From positions 94,205,273-94,269,272 of the forward strand of contig CM053031.1 in NCBI GenBank assembly GCA_028564925.1: a stretch of 64,000 bases of DNA, given 5' to 3'. How positions within the stretch are numbered: the first letter of the stretch is position 1; every line of letters begins with the position of its first letter. The translations under genes were made by a program, and so were the position numbers. The notes beneath the pieces were generated by a model. That model worked only from the letters and a program-made list of their open reading frames with translations, was not told where the DNA came from and did no database searches. This stretch comes from Lithobates sylvaticus (Eukaryota; Chordata; Amphibia; Anura; Ranidae). Of this stretch, positions 1-10,687 are shown piece after piece.

Positions 1-3000
1 CACCACTAGTAGTTGATCCAGGGACCTACATCCGACCGCCTCTCGGGGGGTCAGGAAGGAATTTTTTCCTCTGCAAAAGCAATTGGCCGTGCTAGTAGGG
101 GGGTTTTTCGCCTTCCTCTGGATCAACGGGAGGGAGGGTGTAGGTCTACAGGGTTTCCCACAGATCCGCAACATCTTCAACCAGCTTGCGCAAGACCGTT
201 ATCGCCTTAACAACAGCATCAGCTTTTTCTCAACGCATCATCTCGTCCACAGCAGGAAAACATTTTTGGAGCACCTCAACATGTGCAATTTCAAATACTC
301 AGCAGAGTCCCTCCGCAGACTAAGAAATCTGACTGCAACTCTACCGACCGACATTCAAAAAATATTACAAAAAGAACGACTACTAAGGATCGATCCACAA
401 GCAACGATCAAACATAAGAAGACTACAACTCAAGCGCAAAAGTTAGCATGTGCCTTGATTAACACCAGATCGGCGGTCAAGCACAGGCACGAAATCCATG
501 ACTTCATCACACAAAACAACATAGATTGCCTCTTCATCACGGAAAGCTGGCTAACACCCGACTGCAACACCATCCTAACAGAATTAGTGCCAGAAAACTA
601 CAGGATCCTAACCAAGCATAGGAAAGGAAAAAAAAGAAGGAGGAGGCCTAGCAGTGATCTTCAAAGCTCATCTAGCGCTCGTCAAACCTACGTTACAGAA
701 CACAGCAACTATTATGGAGACACTTACTCTACAGATGCAAACCACACCACAAGAAACCATCCACATGCTGCTATGCTACAGACCACCGGGACCAAAGACA
801 AATCTACCAATACCACTCACGGAATTCATCTCGGCACACACCCTGAAAAACAACAAGGTTCTGGTACTCGGAGATTTCAACCTCTGGGCGAACTCCACGA
901 AGACCCCATCGCCACCACCTGCATCAATCAACTGGAAGACCTAGGGCTTCAACAACTAGTAAAGGCTCCCACACATGGGTCAGGTCACATCCTGGACCTC
1001 ATCTTCAATCAAAATACGGACATCAGCATTCAAGACAACATAGCGCTACCATGGTCAGACCACCACGCTATCAAATTTGAGATCGCCACCAACATCTTCC
1101 TGCAAAAACCAAACAAGGAGGCAACAACACACTGGATTAGATCGCAGAAGAAACTACACTCGGAAATCTTCAAAACCACACTAACAAACAAAATGGCTAC
1201 ACTAAATCAAAACCACTCAACAGAACGAACACTCAGCTTCATAAACAAGGCACTTCTACAAACAGCAGATGCAGTCGCCCCGAAACAGCAAGCACCCATC
1301 CGCAAGAAAAATTCTGGATGGTTTAATGGCACGCTTCCTCTACTGAAACGGGAACACAGAAGAGCAGAAAGAGCCCGGAGAAGAAACACCACAAAGGAAA
1401 ATCACACAAACTACAGAATACTCACCAAGAGATATCATAAAGCAATTTTCACAGCAAAAAAAGAACATGTCTCAAACACCCTCTCAAAAGCCTTAAACCA
1501 ACCACGGGAACTTTTCAATCTAGTCGCCCAGACTATGAACCCCACCTGCCTTGAGCCCCTAGGAAACGAAACTCAAGAATACTGCAACAAATTATGCGAT
1601 TTTTTCATCAACAAAATAGACAACATTCAGAAAATAATTCAACAAAAAAAAAAAACAACAACCAACTCAACCCAGGTAAGGAATCTTACATCCACAGCGC
1701 ACAAGCACCACATTTTTCACTTACCCCGATCACCGCGGATGAAACCAAAAATGTCATCAAGAGCCTCCGAGACAGCACATCGCCAAACGACATCATCCCC
1801 ACAAAAACTCTTGAAAGAATGCTCCGACATTCTGGCCCCCGCTATTACACACCTAGTAAATCAGTCATTCAAAGAAGGATTGGTTCCGAATTCCCTCAAG
1901 CAAGGCATCGTCAAACCATTGCTAAAGAAACCCAACCTCGACCCCAAGGATCCGAACAATCGCAGACCGGTAACTAGCCTGAACACCATTTCCAAGATCA
2001 TGGAGAAAGCAGTAGTACAACAGCTTCAACTTCATCTGGACACACACAAGCTCCTGGACCCGCTACAATCAGGCTTCCGCCCAGGCCATGGCACAGAAAC
2101 GGCACTTCTGAAAATATGGGATGACGCCCTAGAAGCAGCGGATGATGGAGAATCGTGTCTTCTGGTATTGCTGGATCTCAGTGCGGCGTTCGACACAGTG
2201 GACCACAACACTCTTCTCAGCCGCCTCAAGGAAGTGGCAGGAGTTACAGATGGAGATCTGTCATGGTTCGCTTCTTTCTTAGGAAACCGGTCACAGACAG
2301 TGAAGCTAGGAGCATTCACATCGGAAACCCGGGCAATCACTTATGGAGTCCCTCAAGGATCACCATTGTCACCAGTGCTGTTCAACATTTACATCCGGCC
2401 ACTCTTCAAAATTATTAGCAAATTGGATCTGTGCTTCCACTCATACGCAGACGACACTCAACTGTATTTCCGGATCACCGGACAAAAAGACCAATACCAG
2501 GAACTAGGAAAATGTCTTACATCGATAGATGACTGGATGACCACTAGCTCCCTCAAACTAAATGGATCAAAAACAGAACTACTGCTCCTCGACGCAAACC
2601 CAAGGAAAAAGACGAAGACCCCTTGGACACCACCAACCATCCTGGGACAGACCATCCTTCCAAGCAACAAAGCCAAAAGCCTCGGAGTAATCTTTGATTC
2701 AGGGATGACCATGGAGGCACAAATAGGATCCGTAATCAGCGGATCCCATCATCTCCTCCGCCTGCTACGCAGACTCATCCCCTTCATCCCGGAAAAGGAA
2801 AAAAGCGGTAGTAGTAGGAACGATTATCAATTCGCGTCTCGACTACGCAAACTCCCTGTACATAGGATTACCGGATTACCAGATTGCGCGCCTTCAAATT
2901 GTCCAAAAGACAGCAGCAAGATTGGTCACCGGAAAGAAACCCTGGGAATCCATCTCCCCATCCCTAAGGATCCTCCATTGGCTCAAGGTAAAAGATAGGA

Positions 3001-3354
3001 TCACATTCAAGACCCTCTGCCTCACCCACAAATGTACACAAGGAAATGCGCCTCAATACCTTTGTGAGAAAATAGAAAAATACATACCAAATCGCAGCCT
3101 TCGATCAACAAACCAAAATCGCCTTCTCATCCCCAAAGCTCGATACAAATCGAAGGGAGAACAAAGATTCGCAGTACAGGGACCACGGCTATGGAATGCT
3201 CTACACACCAACATCCGCATGGAAGAAAACCATCAGGCCTTCAGGAAAAAACTCAAGACCCACCTCTTCTAAGCATGGGATCCCAACCAGAGCAGACAAG
3301 CGCCTCGAGGCGATTCAGTTCGCAGTTGTAGCGCTATACAAATCATTCATTCAT
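1..3354 (+). mobile_element. L2-like LINE (CR1/L2 superfamily), near full ORF2, decayed
   Basis: This is a non-LTR retrotransposon encoding an apurinic-type endonuclease and a reverse transcriptase. The endonuclease shows a start near LINTRS (about 455), FITESWL (about 535), LVLGDFN (about 865) and WSDHH (about 1050). The RT shows VKPLLKKP, SGFRPGH, LDLSAAFDTVDH (about 2175), GVPQGSPLSP (about 2347) and SYADDTQLY (about 2445). The C-terminus ends FRKKLKTHLF at 3272. The 3' tail runs through GCGCTATACAAAT into short ATTC repeats, the usual L2 type of end. The reading frame switches about five times (around 640, 945, 1620, 1860 and 2810), so the copy is dead. The 5' start may lie outside the window. 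Rex1 is a possible alternative clade. Confidence 0.88.
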
Positions 3355-3562
3355 GTTGATAAGAATTAGGCTGCACAATGCTAAGGCTTTTGTATACAGC
3401 AGCAATCAGCTTTTCCTCATTAGCAAGCATGTTGCATGCATTTCCCTCTTCACTATAGCAACATTCTGGGTAAGAAAAAGCTTCTACGGCCTCCATCAAC
3501 ACTGTCTCAACATCCTCTGTATGTCCTTCAGCATCTTCAACCTGATTCTTGTACTGTACAAT

Positions 3563-3800
3563 TATGCTGTGTACACACAGTCGGAATTTCCGACAACAAA
3601 TGTTCGATGTGAGCTTGCTGGCTACTGAACTTAATTTTTCTCGGTGCGTCCTACATGTTGTACGTCACTGCGTTCTTGACGTTCGGAATTTCCGACATTT
3701 GTGTAACTGTGTGTATGCAAGACAATTTTGAGCCAACATACGTCTGAAAAAAATCCATGGTTTTGTTGGCGGAATGTCCAATCGTCTGTACGAGACATAA
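3563..3800. mobile_element. MITE of the 'GTACACAC' family
   Basis: The left end reads TATGCTGTGTACACACAG and the right end reads CGTCTGTACGAGACATA, which is its degenerate inverted complement. The same family recurs at 49299-49726 with better ends. No coding capacity is visible. Confidence 0.6.
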
Positions 3801-3919
3801 GGATAATGGGTTATTCTCCCAGCAGAAAAAAGAAATGCTGGGTAGTGTGGGAGAGGTTATTTTGGGCTGCCTTACATTTTTGTTTAGCACTAGTGTCTAA
3901 TTATTCTGAATGTACCGCT

Positions 3920-4300
3920 TAAAGTGGTTGTTAAGTCACTCTGACTGTGGCTCTGTGTCCTAATCCTGTGTTCCACTGTGTGTGATTTATAAAGAAAATG
4001 CTGATTATACCTAATTTAAGAGCATGCTCACGTGACCGCCCGGCTCTCCTCTCCCCATCTGACAGCTGCGGCGGGCGGGGCCATGATTTCCCCGCTGACA
4101 TCAGGACGAGGAGAGAGCTGTCCAGTTACGTGAGCGTCAATCAGCGCTCTGAAATAAGGTATAATCAGCAGGGACAAAGCATTAGCACACTGAGCAGATG
4201 GTATGAAAATAACATTGTTATTTCAGCAGGAGGGGCGGGCACTGTCACAAACTGACTGGTAGAGAGGGAAGAGAGCAGACAGAAGAGAGCGGCTGATGGA
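3920..4300. repeat. Probable TTAAAGTGG-type interspersed repeat, right end unclear
   Basis: It starts with TTAAAGTGGTTGTTAAG, the terminus seen on elements at 14360, 41397, 46374 and 56711. It is followed by a GC-rich stretch around 4030-4135. I could not find the matching right terminus. From 4300 to 5040 I see nothing recognisable. Confidence 0.35.
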
Positions 4301-5040
4301 GGCACGTAAACTCATATCTCCCAGAAGAAGTCACGAGCTGTGACGAAACTGGTAGAAGGAGTCTGGCTGACTGATGCACAAGGAACTAGGAAGTGCTGTG
4401 GAGATAATAGGACAGGGGAAACGCTGTACGCCGGGACTGCAGACCGGAATACAGGTGAACATTTCACCCTTTCACACCAGCACAACTCAATTCTGTTTTT
4501 AAATATATTTAATGTAAGTTTTTAGTTGCCATTAAATCTTTTTAAACGGAATTACACTATTGCACGCCTCTATTATTCCCTGCATATGAGGTGATCTTTG
4601 AAAATACCAGATGTAAATTGTGGCTTTATTGATTAGCGTTTTTTAAACAGGAGGTGGAGTGAATATGGGATCTGCGTTTACCACTAACCAGCCACTATAT
4701 AGATGATGACCATCTAAGCTGTTACCATTTACTACAGGCTTGTTTTTAAAGCCCTTAAGGTAAGGGCATACCTGAAAAGGGGAGAGTTCACATTGCATGA
4801 AGACACCATTTGTTTCACCTTTTTTTCTTTGATACGTTTATGGACTTTTTCTTGCTTATCAAGCGGACTATGCATACACACACTGAGCATTTGCATTTTC
4901 TTCAACAGCTAATGAGCACCTGCACTATAATTGGGGATATTTTACTTAATTATGCTATTATCCGTTTATTTTATATTACCATATTTAGATTTTTAGTATA
5001 TTGCATAATTCTTAGCGCCGCACATTGGGTATATAGGCAC

Positions 5041-5096
5041 GTAAACTGACCATGGTGTCAGGGCTCAGCAGCCATGATGAACCATGGTCAGTTTAC
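5041..5096. repeat. Perfect 16-bp inverted repeat
   Basis: GTAAACTGACCATGGT at 5041-5056 is exactly inverted at 5081-5096 with a 24-nt spacer. It could be a small hairpin or the end of an unrecognised element. Confidence 0.7.
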
Positions 5097-5172
5097 AGAG
5101 GGGAGGGTAGAAACTGTCAGGATCAGCCATCGGCCAAATTACACAGCACAAGCACTGTACTGTATAACATGC

Positions 5173-6165
5173 TTAACCACTTCCCTACCGCCCACTGTCA
5201 TATGACGCCCACAAGGTGGATCTCCCATCCTGGGTGGGCGTCATATGACGTTCTCCCATTCCCGGCCGCCTGGGGGGGGCGCGCGCGTGCCCACAGCATC
5301 GCTCGGGACCCGGTGCGGGTGCCCGGCGGCCGCGATGTGCGCCGGGCACCCGCGATTGCCCGTTAAAACAACGGGACCCTGGAGCTGTGTGTGTAAACAC
5401 ATAGCTCCACATCCTGTCAGCGGAGAGAAGACCGATCATGTGATCCCAGTACGGAGGAACACTGATCGGTCTCCTCCCCTTGTGAGTCCCCTCCCCCTAC
5501 AGTTAGAATCACTCCTATAGGGAACACATTAACCCCTGCAGCGCCCCCTAGTGTTAACCCCTTCCCTGCCAGTCACATTTACACAGTAATCACTGCAATT
5601 TTATAGCAACGATCGCTGTGTAAATGTGAATGGTGTCAAAAGTGTCCGAAGTGTCCGCTGCAAAGTCGCAGTCACGAAAAAAAAAAAAATAAATAAAATC
5701 GCAGATCGCCACTATTACTAGAAAAAAAAAATGCAATAAATCTATCCCCTATTTTGTAGACGCTATAACTTTTGCGCAAACCGATCTATATACGCTTATT
5801 GCGATTTTTTTTTTACCAAAAATATGTAGAATACGTATCGGCCTAAACTGAGGAAAAAAATTGTTTTTTTTTTTTTTTTAAAAAAAAATGGGATATTTAT
5901 TATAGCAAAAAGTAAAAAATATTGTTTTTTTTTTTTCAAAATTGTCGCTCTTTTGTTTATAGCGCAAAAAAAAAAAAAAAAAAAATGCAGAGGTGATCAA
6001 ATACCACCAAAAGAAAGCTCTATTTATGGAAAAAAAGGACGTCAATTTTGTTTGGGTGTAATGTTGCACGACCGCACAATTGTTAGTTAAAGCGACGCAG
6101 TGCCGAATCGCAAAAAGTGCTCTGGTAAGAAAGGGTGTAAAATGGCCCGGTGCTGAAGTGGTTAA
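5173..6165 (+). mobile_element. TTAA-flanked non-autonomous DNA element (piggyBac-type), copy A
   Basis: The ends are TTAACCACTTCC and GAAGTGGTTAA, palindromic at the TTAA target, as expected of piggyBac-like insertion. The body has a GC-rich left part and an AT-rich right part with recognisable blocks: TTTGCGCAAACC, a TATAGCGCAA block, AAATACCACCAAAAGAAAG and a CGACGCAGTGCCGAATCG block. The same blocks recur in the other copies of this window. No transposase ORF is present. Assignment to piggyBac rests on the TTAA target and terminal symmetry only. Confidence 0.8.
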
Positions 6166-6227
6166 AAGGGACAGAATCCATTTAATTTTCTTTCTAGGTT
6201 AACAAACGCTTTAACTCAACAGATAGG

Positions 6228-6500
6228 TTAAGTTCACATATGTGCAAATTGGATGTAGGTTTCTCTGCATCCAATTCGCATGAAATGAGAGTGTGACCGG
6301 CTCTCAATGAAGCTGGTTCACACTTGTTTAGGGCGGCCGCAGAGCGGATTGCAAAAGGGTCTTGTGCACGTTTGGATCTGGTACAGGTCCGAATTCAGGT
6401 GAAAATTCAGGCCTGAAATCGCACCTGAACCGGTGAACAGACATGCACCAGACCCCAGGGACAAACCCGCGACTGCGCATACATGAACCCAGCCTTACAG
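6228..6500. repeat. MITE-like repeat with TTCACA-type ends
   Basis: The left end is TTAAGTTCACAT and the right end is ATGAACCCAGCCTTA. The ends resemble the 'prefixed TTCACA' frog MITEs found elsewhere in the window. It is non-coding and the limits are approximate. Confidence 0.4.
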
Positions 6501-7181
6501 TCTTTGTTCCCTCAATGGAAATAAAGAAATTAGACCTCAAGTGCAGCTTCATCAAAAGACAATGCTTAGTTTGGAATGGTAAGGAATTTTTAGAAACCTT
6601 ACAGTTGAACAGAAAAGGGGAGAGAAAAATTTGAAATGGAAACTTTCAGAACACAACTTTTTTTGAAAGGTGGTTTACCCCCACTATGGAGAGATTTTGT
6701 CTTTTTTTTGTGAGTGTGTGTTCCTGACACAGGAATCTCCCCAATGGAACACACAAAAAAAAAAAAAAAGGGGGGGGGGGGGGGGTTCTTAACATTCCCT
6801 ATAGCCTATCCAGAAGCAAAAAAAAAAAAGGGGGGGGGGGGCTAAATACATTTTTATTTCAGGTAAATCATTTTAATAACCGGGATTTAGGGTAGACATT
6901 TTTACTAATAGCACTAATACAGGACAATAGTTACTAATGGCTGTTTTTTTTCACAGTATTGTTAGACAACTTACCCCCTGCAGTCTTTCATGTCTTGGCA
7001 GTCACTAGATCCTACATTTACTGGACCCTGACAAACAAAAAGAATTTGTTTAGGAACCCATGAAAGAAAGAATAAATACGTGCACACTGAACATTTGCTA
7101 AGAATTTTTTTTTTTTTCAGATCGTGCAGTTAGATAAATTCAATTTTTAAATGCCTGTTGCATATACTGTCTTCCCACAAT
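6501..7181. other. Non-coding stretch downstream of the host exon; homopolymer runs
   Basis: This contains poly(A)/poly(G) runs around 6757-6841. It probably includes the 3' UTR of the minus-strand gene that ends at 7182. On the minus strand an AATAAA hexamer occurs at 6853-6858 and could be its poly(A) signal. No other gene is seen. Confidence 0.4.
6853..6858 (-). promoter_or_regulatory. Possible poly(A) signal AATAAA
   Basis: The hexamer lies on the minus strand about 325 bases after the stop codon of the exon at 7182-8410. Such hexamers are frequent by chance in AT-rich DNA, so this is only a candidate. Confidence 0.25.
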
Positions 7182-8410
7182 TTAGATTAAAATGGCAATA
7201 TAGAACAGACCATCTTCTGTGTCTTGGTGTATGTTTCGCCAAGTCTTCCCCCTTTCATTGTCAAATGTGCAGAATCTGAAATTTACCTGAGCAAAAATTC
7301 CAGGAAAAGTTATATCTGTATTCACATCCATTTCCTGCCAATCTGTTCCTTTGGTCTGAGTTGCTTTATCACTGTGAAAATTGATTTCCCAGAAAAAATC
7401 TGTGTTACAGGACACATTCCTGTGCTGCTTGGGTGTCATCTCAGGATGGTTATTAATTTCAACACTCACTGCTCTTGGCAAACTGCTGGACTGCACATCT
7501 GGGGATGCAACAGAAAAAATTTTTTGGTTGCACAAGTAATTGCTGGAAAGGTCTTCAAGAGCTTCTTCAAAATGACAAGATTCAGTATCACTATGGTCAT
7601 CAAGCGAATAGAATGAACTAGATCTACTGTAGCTGCCACTTTTAATAGACAAGAATGTTTCATCACATATATCACTAGCTGAACATTCTTGATCTATGGG
7701 TTTTTCATATAAGGGTTTCTGCTGCTGACAAACATTTTGGCCATCTTTCTCCAGCAGTGCTTGACTAGGATCTTGAAAGTCTGAACACCTCTTACTTCCA
7801 GAAACAACGCCTTCCTTTGCAAACTCAGTGTGATCAGAAGAGTTCCATGTTTCAGTAATGGTTTTCTCCCATTTGTGGGATATTTTGTCAGGTTGTACAT
7901 AACTACTTGAAAAATGATCTATCGGTTTTGCTGAACTGCAATGTGGCTCAACATGTGCGAGGTTTACAGTCTTATTGTCACTATAATTTCCTGTGCTAAG
8001 ATTAGTAGATGAAGACTCATTCGCCTGCTTTTTTTCTTTAAGAATTTCTGGTTCTTTGGGCACGGCCTTGTGCTCTAAAACCATGGAAGCACGTGCTGTA
8101 TATTTATACTTGGAGATTTCACTACTTGCTTCCTGCAGTTTGAAACAACCAGCTTGATCAAACCAAACATTCTCCTTGCAATTAACCACTTCCCGCACAA
8201 GCTCTCTAGAGTGGGTACTTGCAGCTTCATGGGTATACAGCTCTTCAGAGCACACCACAGTGTAGTCTGTGCTTTCTGAGTGATCCATGATGGGATTGCA
8301 ATCCTCAGAGTAATCCATGTTGTATTTATGACCTGTGTTTTTTGGATTGTCCTCTAGGGAACAGTAACTGTCTTCACCAGACCTGGCAAACCGAGTTAAA
8401 TCAGGCTCAC
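7182..8410 (-). CDS. Terminal coding exon of an unrecognised host protein
   Basis: This is an open frame of about 409 codons on the minus strand with ordinary complex composition. It shows none of the repeat motifs that mark transposon ORFs. The first codons, GEPDLTRF, follow a good splice acceptor (TTCTCTTAAAACAG then GTGAGCC), so the apparent upstream Met is intronic. The frame ends in YIAILI and a TAA at 7182. The protein part is rich in Ser, Asp, Glu and His. A Ser run lies near SYSRSSSFYSLDDHSD. A distinctive C-terminal segment reads SCNTDFFWEINF, then KATQTKGTDWQEMDVNTD. There is no signal peptide, membrane segment or enzyme motif, so it looks largely disordered. The preceding exons were not found and must lie at higher coordinates, possibly outside the window. 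Function unknown. It could also be a single large internal exon if a donor near its end is used. Confidence 0.72.
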
Positions 8411-8424
8411 CTGTTTTAAGAGAA
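8411..8424 (-). other. Splice acceptor of the host exon
   Basis: Read on the minus strand, a moderately pyrimidine-rich tract ends in AAAACAG directly before GTGAGCC, where the coding frame of the exon begins. Confidence 0.6.
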
Positions 8425-8444
8425 CACAATTTTAAAAACGTTTA

Positions 8445-8816
8445 GTAATTATTCTTACTATTACTATAGGTATTTATTTATATAGCACCAATTTATGCAG
8501 CACTTTACATACGTACATATATTGTACATTCACATTGGTCCCTGCCCTCAAGGAGCTTACAATCTGAGTCCCTAACTCACATTCAAAACACACATACTAG
8601 GCCAATTTAGAAAGGAGCAAATTAACCTACCAGCATGTCTTTGGAGTGTAGAAGGAAACTGAAGTACTCTGAGGAAACCAGAGTACATGGGAGGAAACCC
8701 TCACAGGCAAAGGGAGAACATAAAGACTATGCAGATAGGGACATGGTTGGGATTCAAACCAATGACCCTAGTGCTGCTAGGCAGAAGTGCTAACAATGTT
8801 TCCACTGTGCTCTCCA
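8445..8816 (-). mobile_element. tRNA-derived SINE with L2-like 3' tail
   Basis: Read on the minus strand, it begins with a tRNA-like head near 8815. An A-box-like part lies around GTTAGCACTTCTGCC and a B-box-like GGTTTGAATCCCAACC lies near 8750. A conserved body follows. It ends with GTAAAGTGCTGC and TGCTATATAAATAAATACC near 8460. That tail resembles the L2/CR1 3' end, which explains how it could be mobilised by an L2-type reverse transcriptase. It sits in the intron of the minus-strand host gene, in the same orientation. A fragment of the same family is at 40236-40310. Confidence 0.75.
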
Positions 8817-9187
8817 ATAAGCAACTGTATTTAGGAAACCTGTGCAAATAAAAAATGTAGTGTGCAAGCTAAGAAAATTTTAAACAAGCATGGACTGAAA
8901 TCTGGCTAAGTGCTTTTCTTTTGGGGGGGGGGGGGGATATAATGAGCTAGTTACTAACAAAGTCAGTATGCTGCCCTGGACAGATAACCAGAAATAAATT
9001 GTAACAGCTTTTCACTTTCAAACTGGCACATGCCTATAAAGTGGTCAGGTCTGTTTTATACTTTACAAGTACCAATCCTGACCAGTGGCAGACATCCATC
9101 TGCTTAGTTTAAAGCCAAACTCCAGGAAAAAATATGCTTTTTACTTTAGGATGGCCCGTTGTAGTTAGCGCTAAAATTGCATGCACT
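8817..9187. other. Unannotated intronic sequence
   Basis: Apart from a poly(G) run near 8924-8937, I see no gene, repeat ends or exon signals here. Confidence 0.4.
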
Positions 9188-9201
9188 ATAATGCAGAGAG
9201 T
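9188..9201. repeat. Left target-site duplication of the Penelope-like element
   Basis: ATAATGCAGAGAGT is repeated exactly at 13685-13698, on the far side of the element. Confidence 0.85.
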
Positions 9202-9884
9202 TATAAAAATGGGAATATGGGGAAATAGGGATTATAAACGGTGCCAACGACTCAAATAGATAACAGTTTAGAAAAATATATAGTTTATTACAATATATCA
9301 AATAAAGACAAAAATACAATGTACATAAAAGGTAAAAATTTGGGGAGCACATAGAGTATCAACACAGGGCCAGAATGGTGTAGGCCTTGATGTGTTGTCG
9401 GGTCAGGTCTTCCCTACATGTTTCGCCAAAACATTGGCTTCCTCAGGGGAATAGGACAAGACCAATGGTTGACAAATAATTCTACAGAATAGAAAAAAAA
9501 TGAAGATCTTTTACAAAATCGCACAAAAGAAAATTAACATGTTGTATGGTATTGAGAGGTGATTTCGATCTAGTGGATATAGTTTCAAAATTTCAACCCA
9601 CCCATAGATGGTTAACCAACCGCAATTCCCATAAATTCAGTACGTACCCCAGTATACCCCGCAATATGGCGAGCACAGCGTCCGCCCAGAGGATGGCACC
9701 CCAAAATTAACCACCGTAGTGTGGCTGCAGGGGGCAAAGGGCGACCAATAAAACTGAAAAACAAAAGAAATATTTGAAATAAGGACAATAGGCTTAAATG
9801 CCAGTACTTGTCCCGAAGGCAGTATACATAGGCCAACAAGGCCTCCATACATACCCAATCAAAAGACGAACAAATTCAAAACAG
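9199..9884 (-). repeat. Left inverted arm (pseudo-LTR) of the Penelope-like element
   Basis: This is the inverted complement of about 12958-13629 over nearly its whole length, with scattered differences. It carries a hammerhead-type ribozyme motif on the minus strand at 9408-9453. Confidence 0.85.
9408..9453 (-). ncRNA. Hammerhead ribozyme motif, left Penelope arm
   Basis: Read on the minus strand, the order is: stem I strand TTCCC; core CTGAGGA (matches CUGANGA); A; stem II GCCAA, loop TGTT, TTGGC; core GAAA; a minimal stem III C-AT-G; the cleavage triplet GTA; and the closing stem I strand GGGAA. Stem I has five pairs and stem II has five perfect pairs. A very short stem III is typical of hammerheads described in Penelope-like elements. 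The core and both stems look complete. Self-cleavage is inferred, not shown. Confidence 0.75.
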
Positions 9885-10687
9885 GGGCGCTGAGAAGACC
9901 AAAACAGATAGGATCAGAGTCAAAGATGATTTAGTTGTATCCAAGAGTGTAGTTGAATATGTAATTAACTAGAGTGAAAAAATAAATGAATGTAATTGAT
10001 AGACATGAAAATTAAATTAGCTGAAAAGAGCTGCATGGTGTAGTAATACAACTTAAAGCTTACTTAGACACAGGTAATGCATAAACCATTAATTGATTCA
10101 CTCAGCTAGAAACACAGCAGCACAAAAAAAGTGCCTAAGCTGGTAATGACACAGTCATTTGCTGTCCAACAATGGAGATCCTATAAAAAAGAACCAGATA
10201 AGATTTAAGACAAAAACCCAGGCCACTGCGAAACATGCAGAAAACTAATTAGGAGGCAATGTTGCGGCTCTACACCCCTATCAGCCCTGGTAGATGAGTA
10301 GCTCCTCGAGACATCCCACATTAGCCAAGCTGAGCACTGAGGCTTGAGGAACGTACAAAACATTTCTAAACCAGGAATTGTACTTGTATTTGCATTTTGA
10401 AATACATCCAAAGAGCCCTGGCAAGACCTGCCACTCCAAAGTTCTGATGTTATAAGTTGTAATCGGAAACCAGGCTCCTTTACAGAACTGATTACATGTG
10501 AATTGTTTTTTTTTTATCTTCTGTAATGTTTGACAAAATGTTTAATAAAATTCTTTATGGAAAAAAAAAAAAAAAAAACCCAGGCCAGGAAGGATAATGT
10601 GGAGCCAGCCCTCTCCCACTCACACCCCCAATTAAGATACTAACCTTAATATGACAAAAATGATCGATACAGCGCCCCGTTGAGGCT
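9885..10687. mobile_element. Insert in the left Penelope arm with GGGGCGCTG inverted ends
   Basis: The left arm is continuous with its right-arm counterpart up to CAAATTCAAAAC at 9884 and resumes with CCAATCGGCGTGC at about 10688. The intervening sequence starts AGGGGCGCTG and ends CAGCGCCCC near 10679, a 9-bp inverted match. No target duplication or coding frame is seen, so the class is unknown. It contains the retrocopy at 10226-10573. Confidence 0.5.
10212..10587 (+). pseudogene. Processed transcript tail (retrocopy) with poly(A) and target duplication
   Basis: A 334-base unique sequence (10226-10559) ends with TTTAATAAAATTCTTTATGG and then about 19 A. AATAAA sits about 15 bases before the poly(A). 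AAAAACCCAGGCCA flanks it at 10212-10225 and 10574-10587, the last A bases of the tail being shared with the duplication. These are the marks of LINE-driven copying of a polyadenylated RNA. No reading frame is recognisable, so it is probably the 3' UTR of a host mRNA, truncated at its 5' end. The parent gene is unknown. Confidence 0.8.

Noticed and set aside
8700-8816. tRNA gene
   Set aside because: The A-box and B-box-like motifs belong to a SINE head. There is no proper cloverleaf, and the body and tail of a SINE follow.
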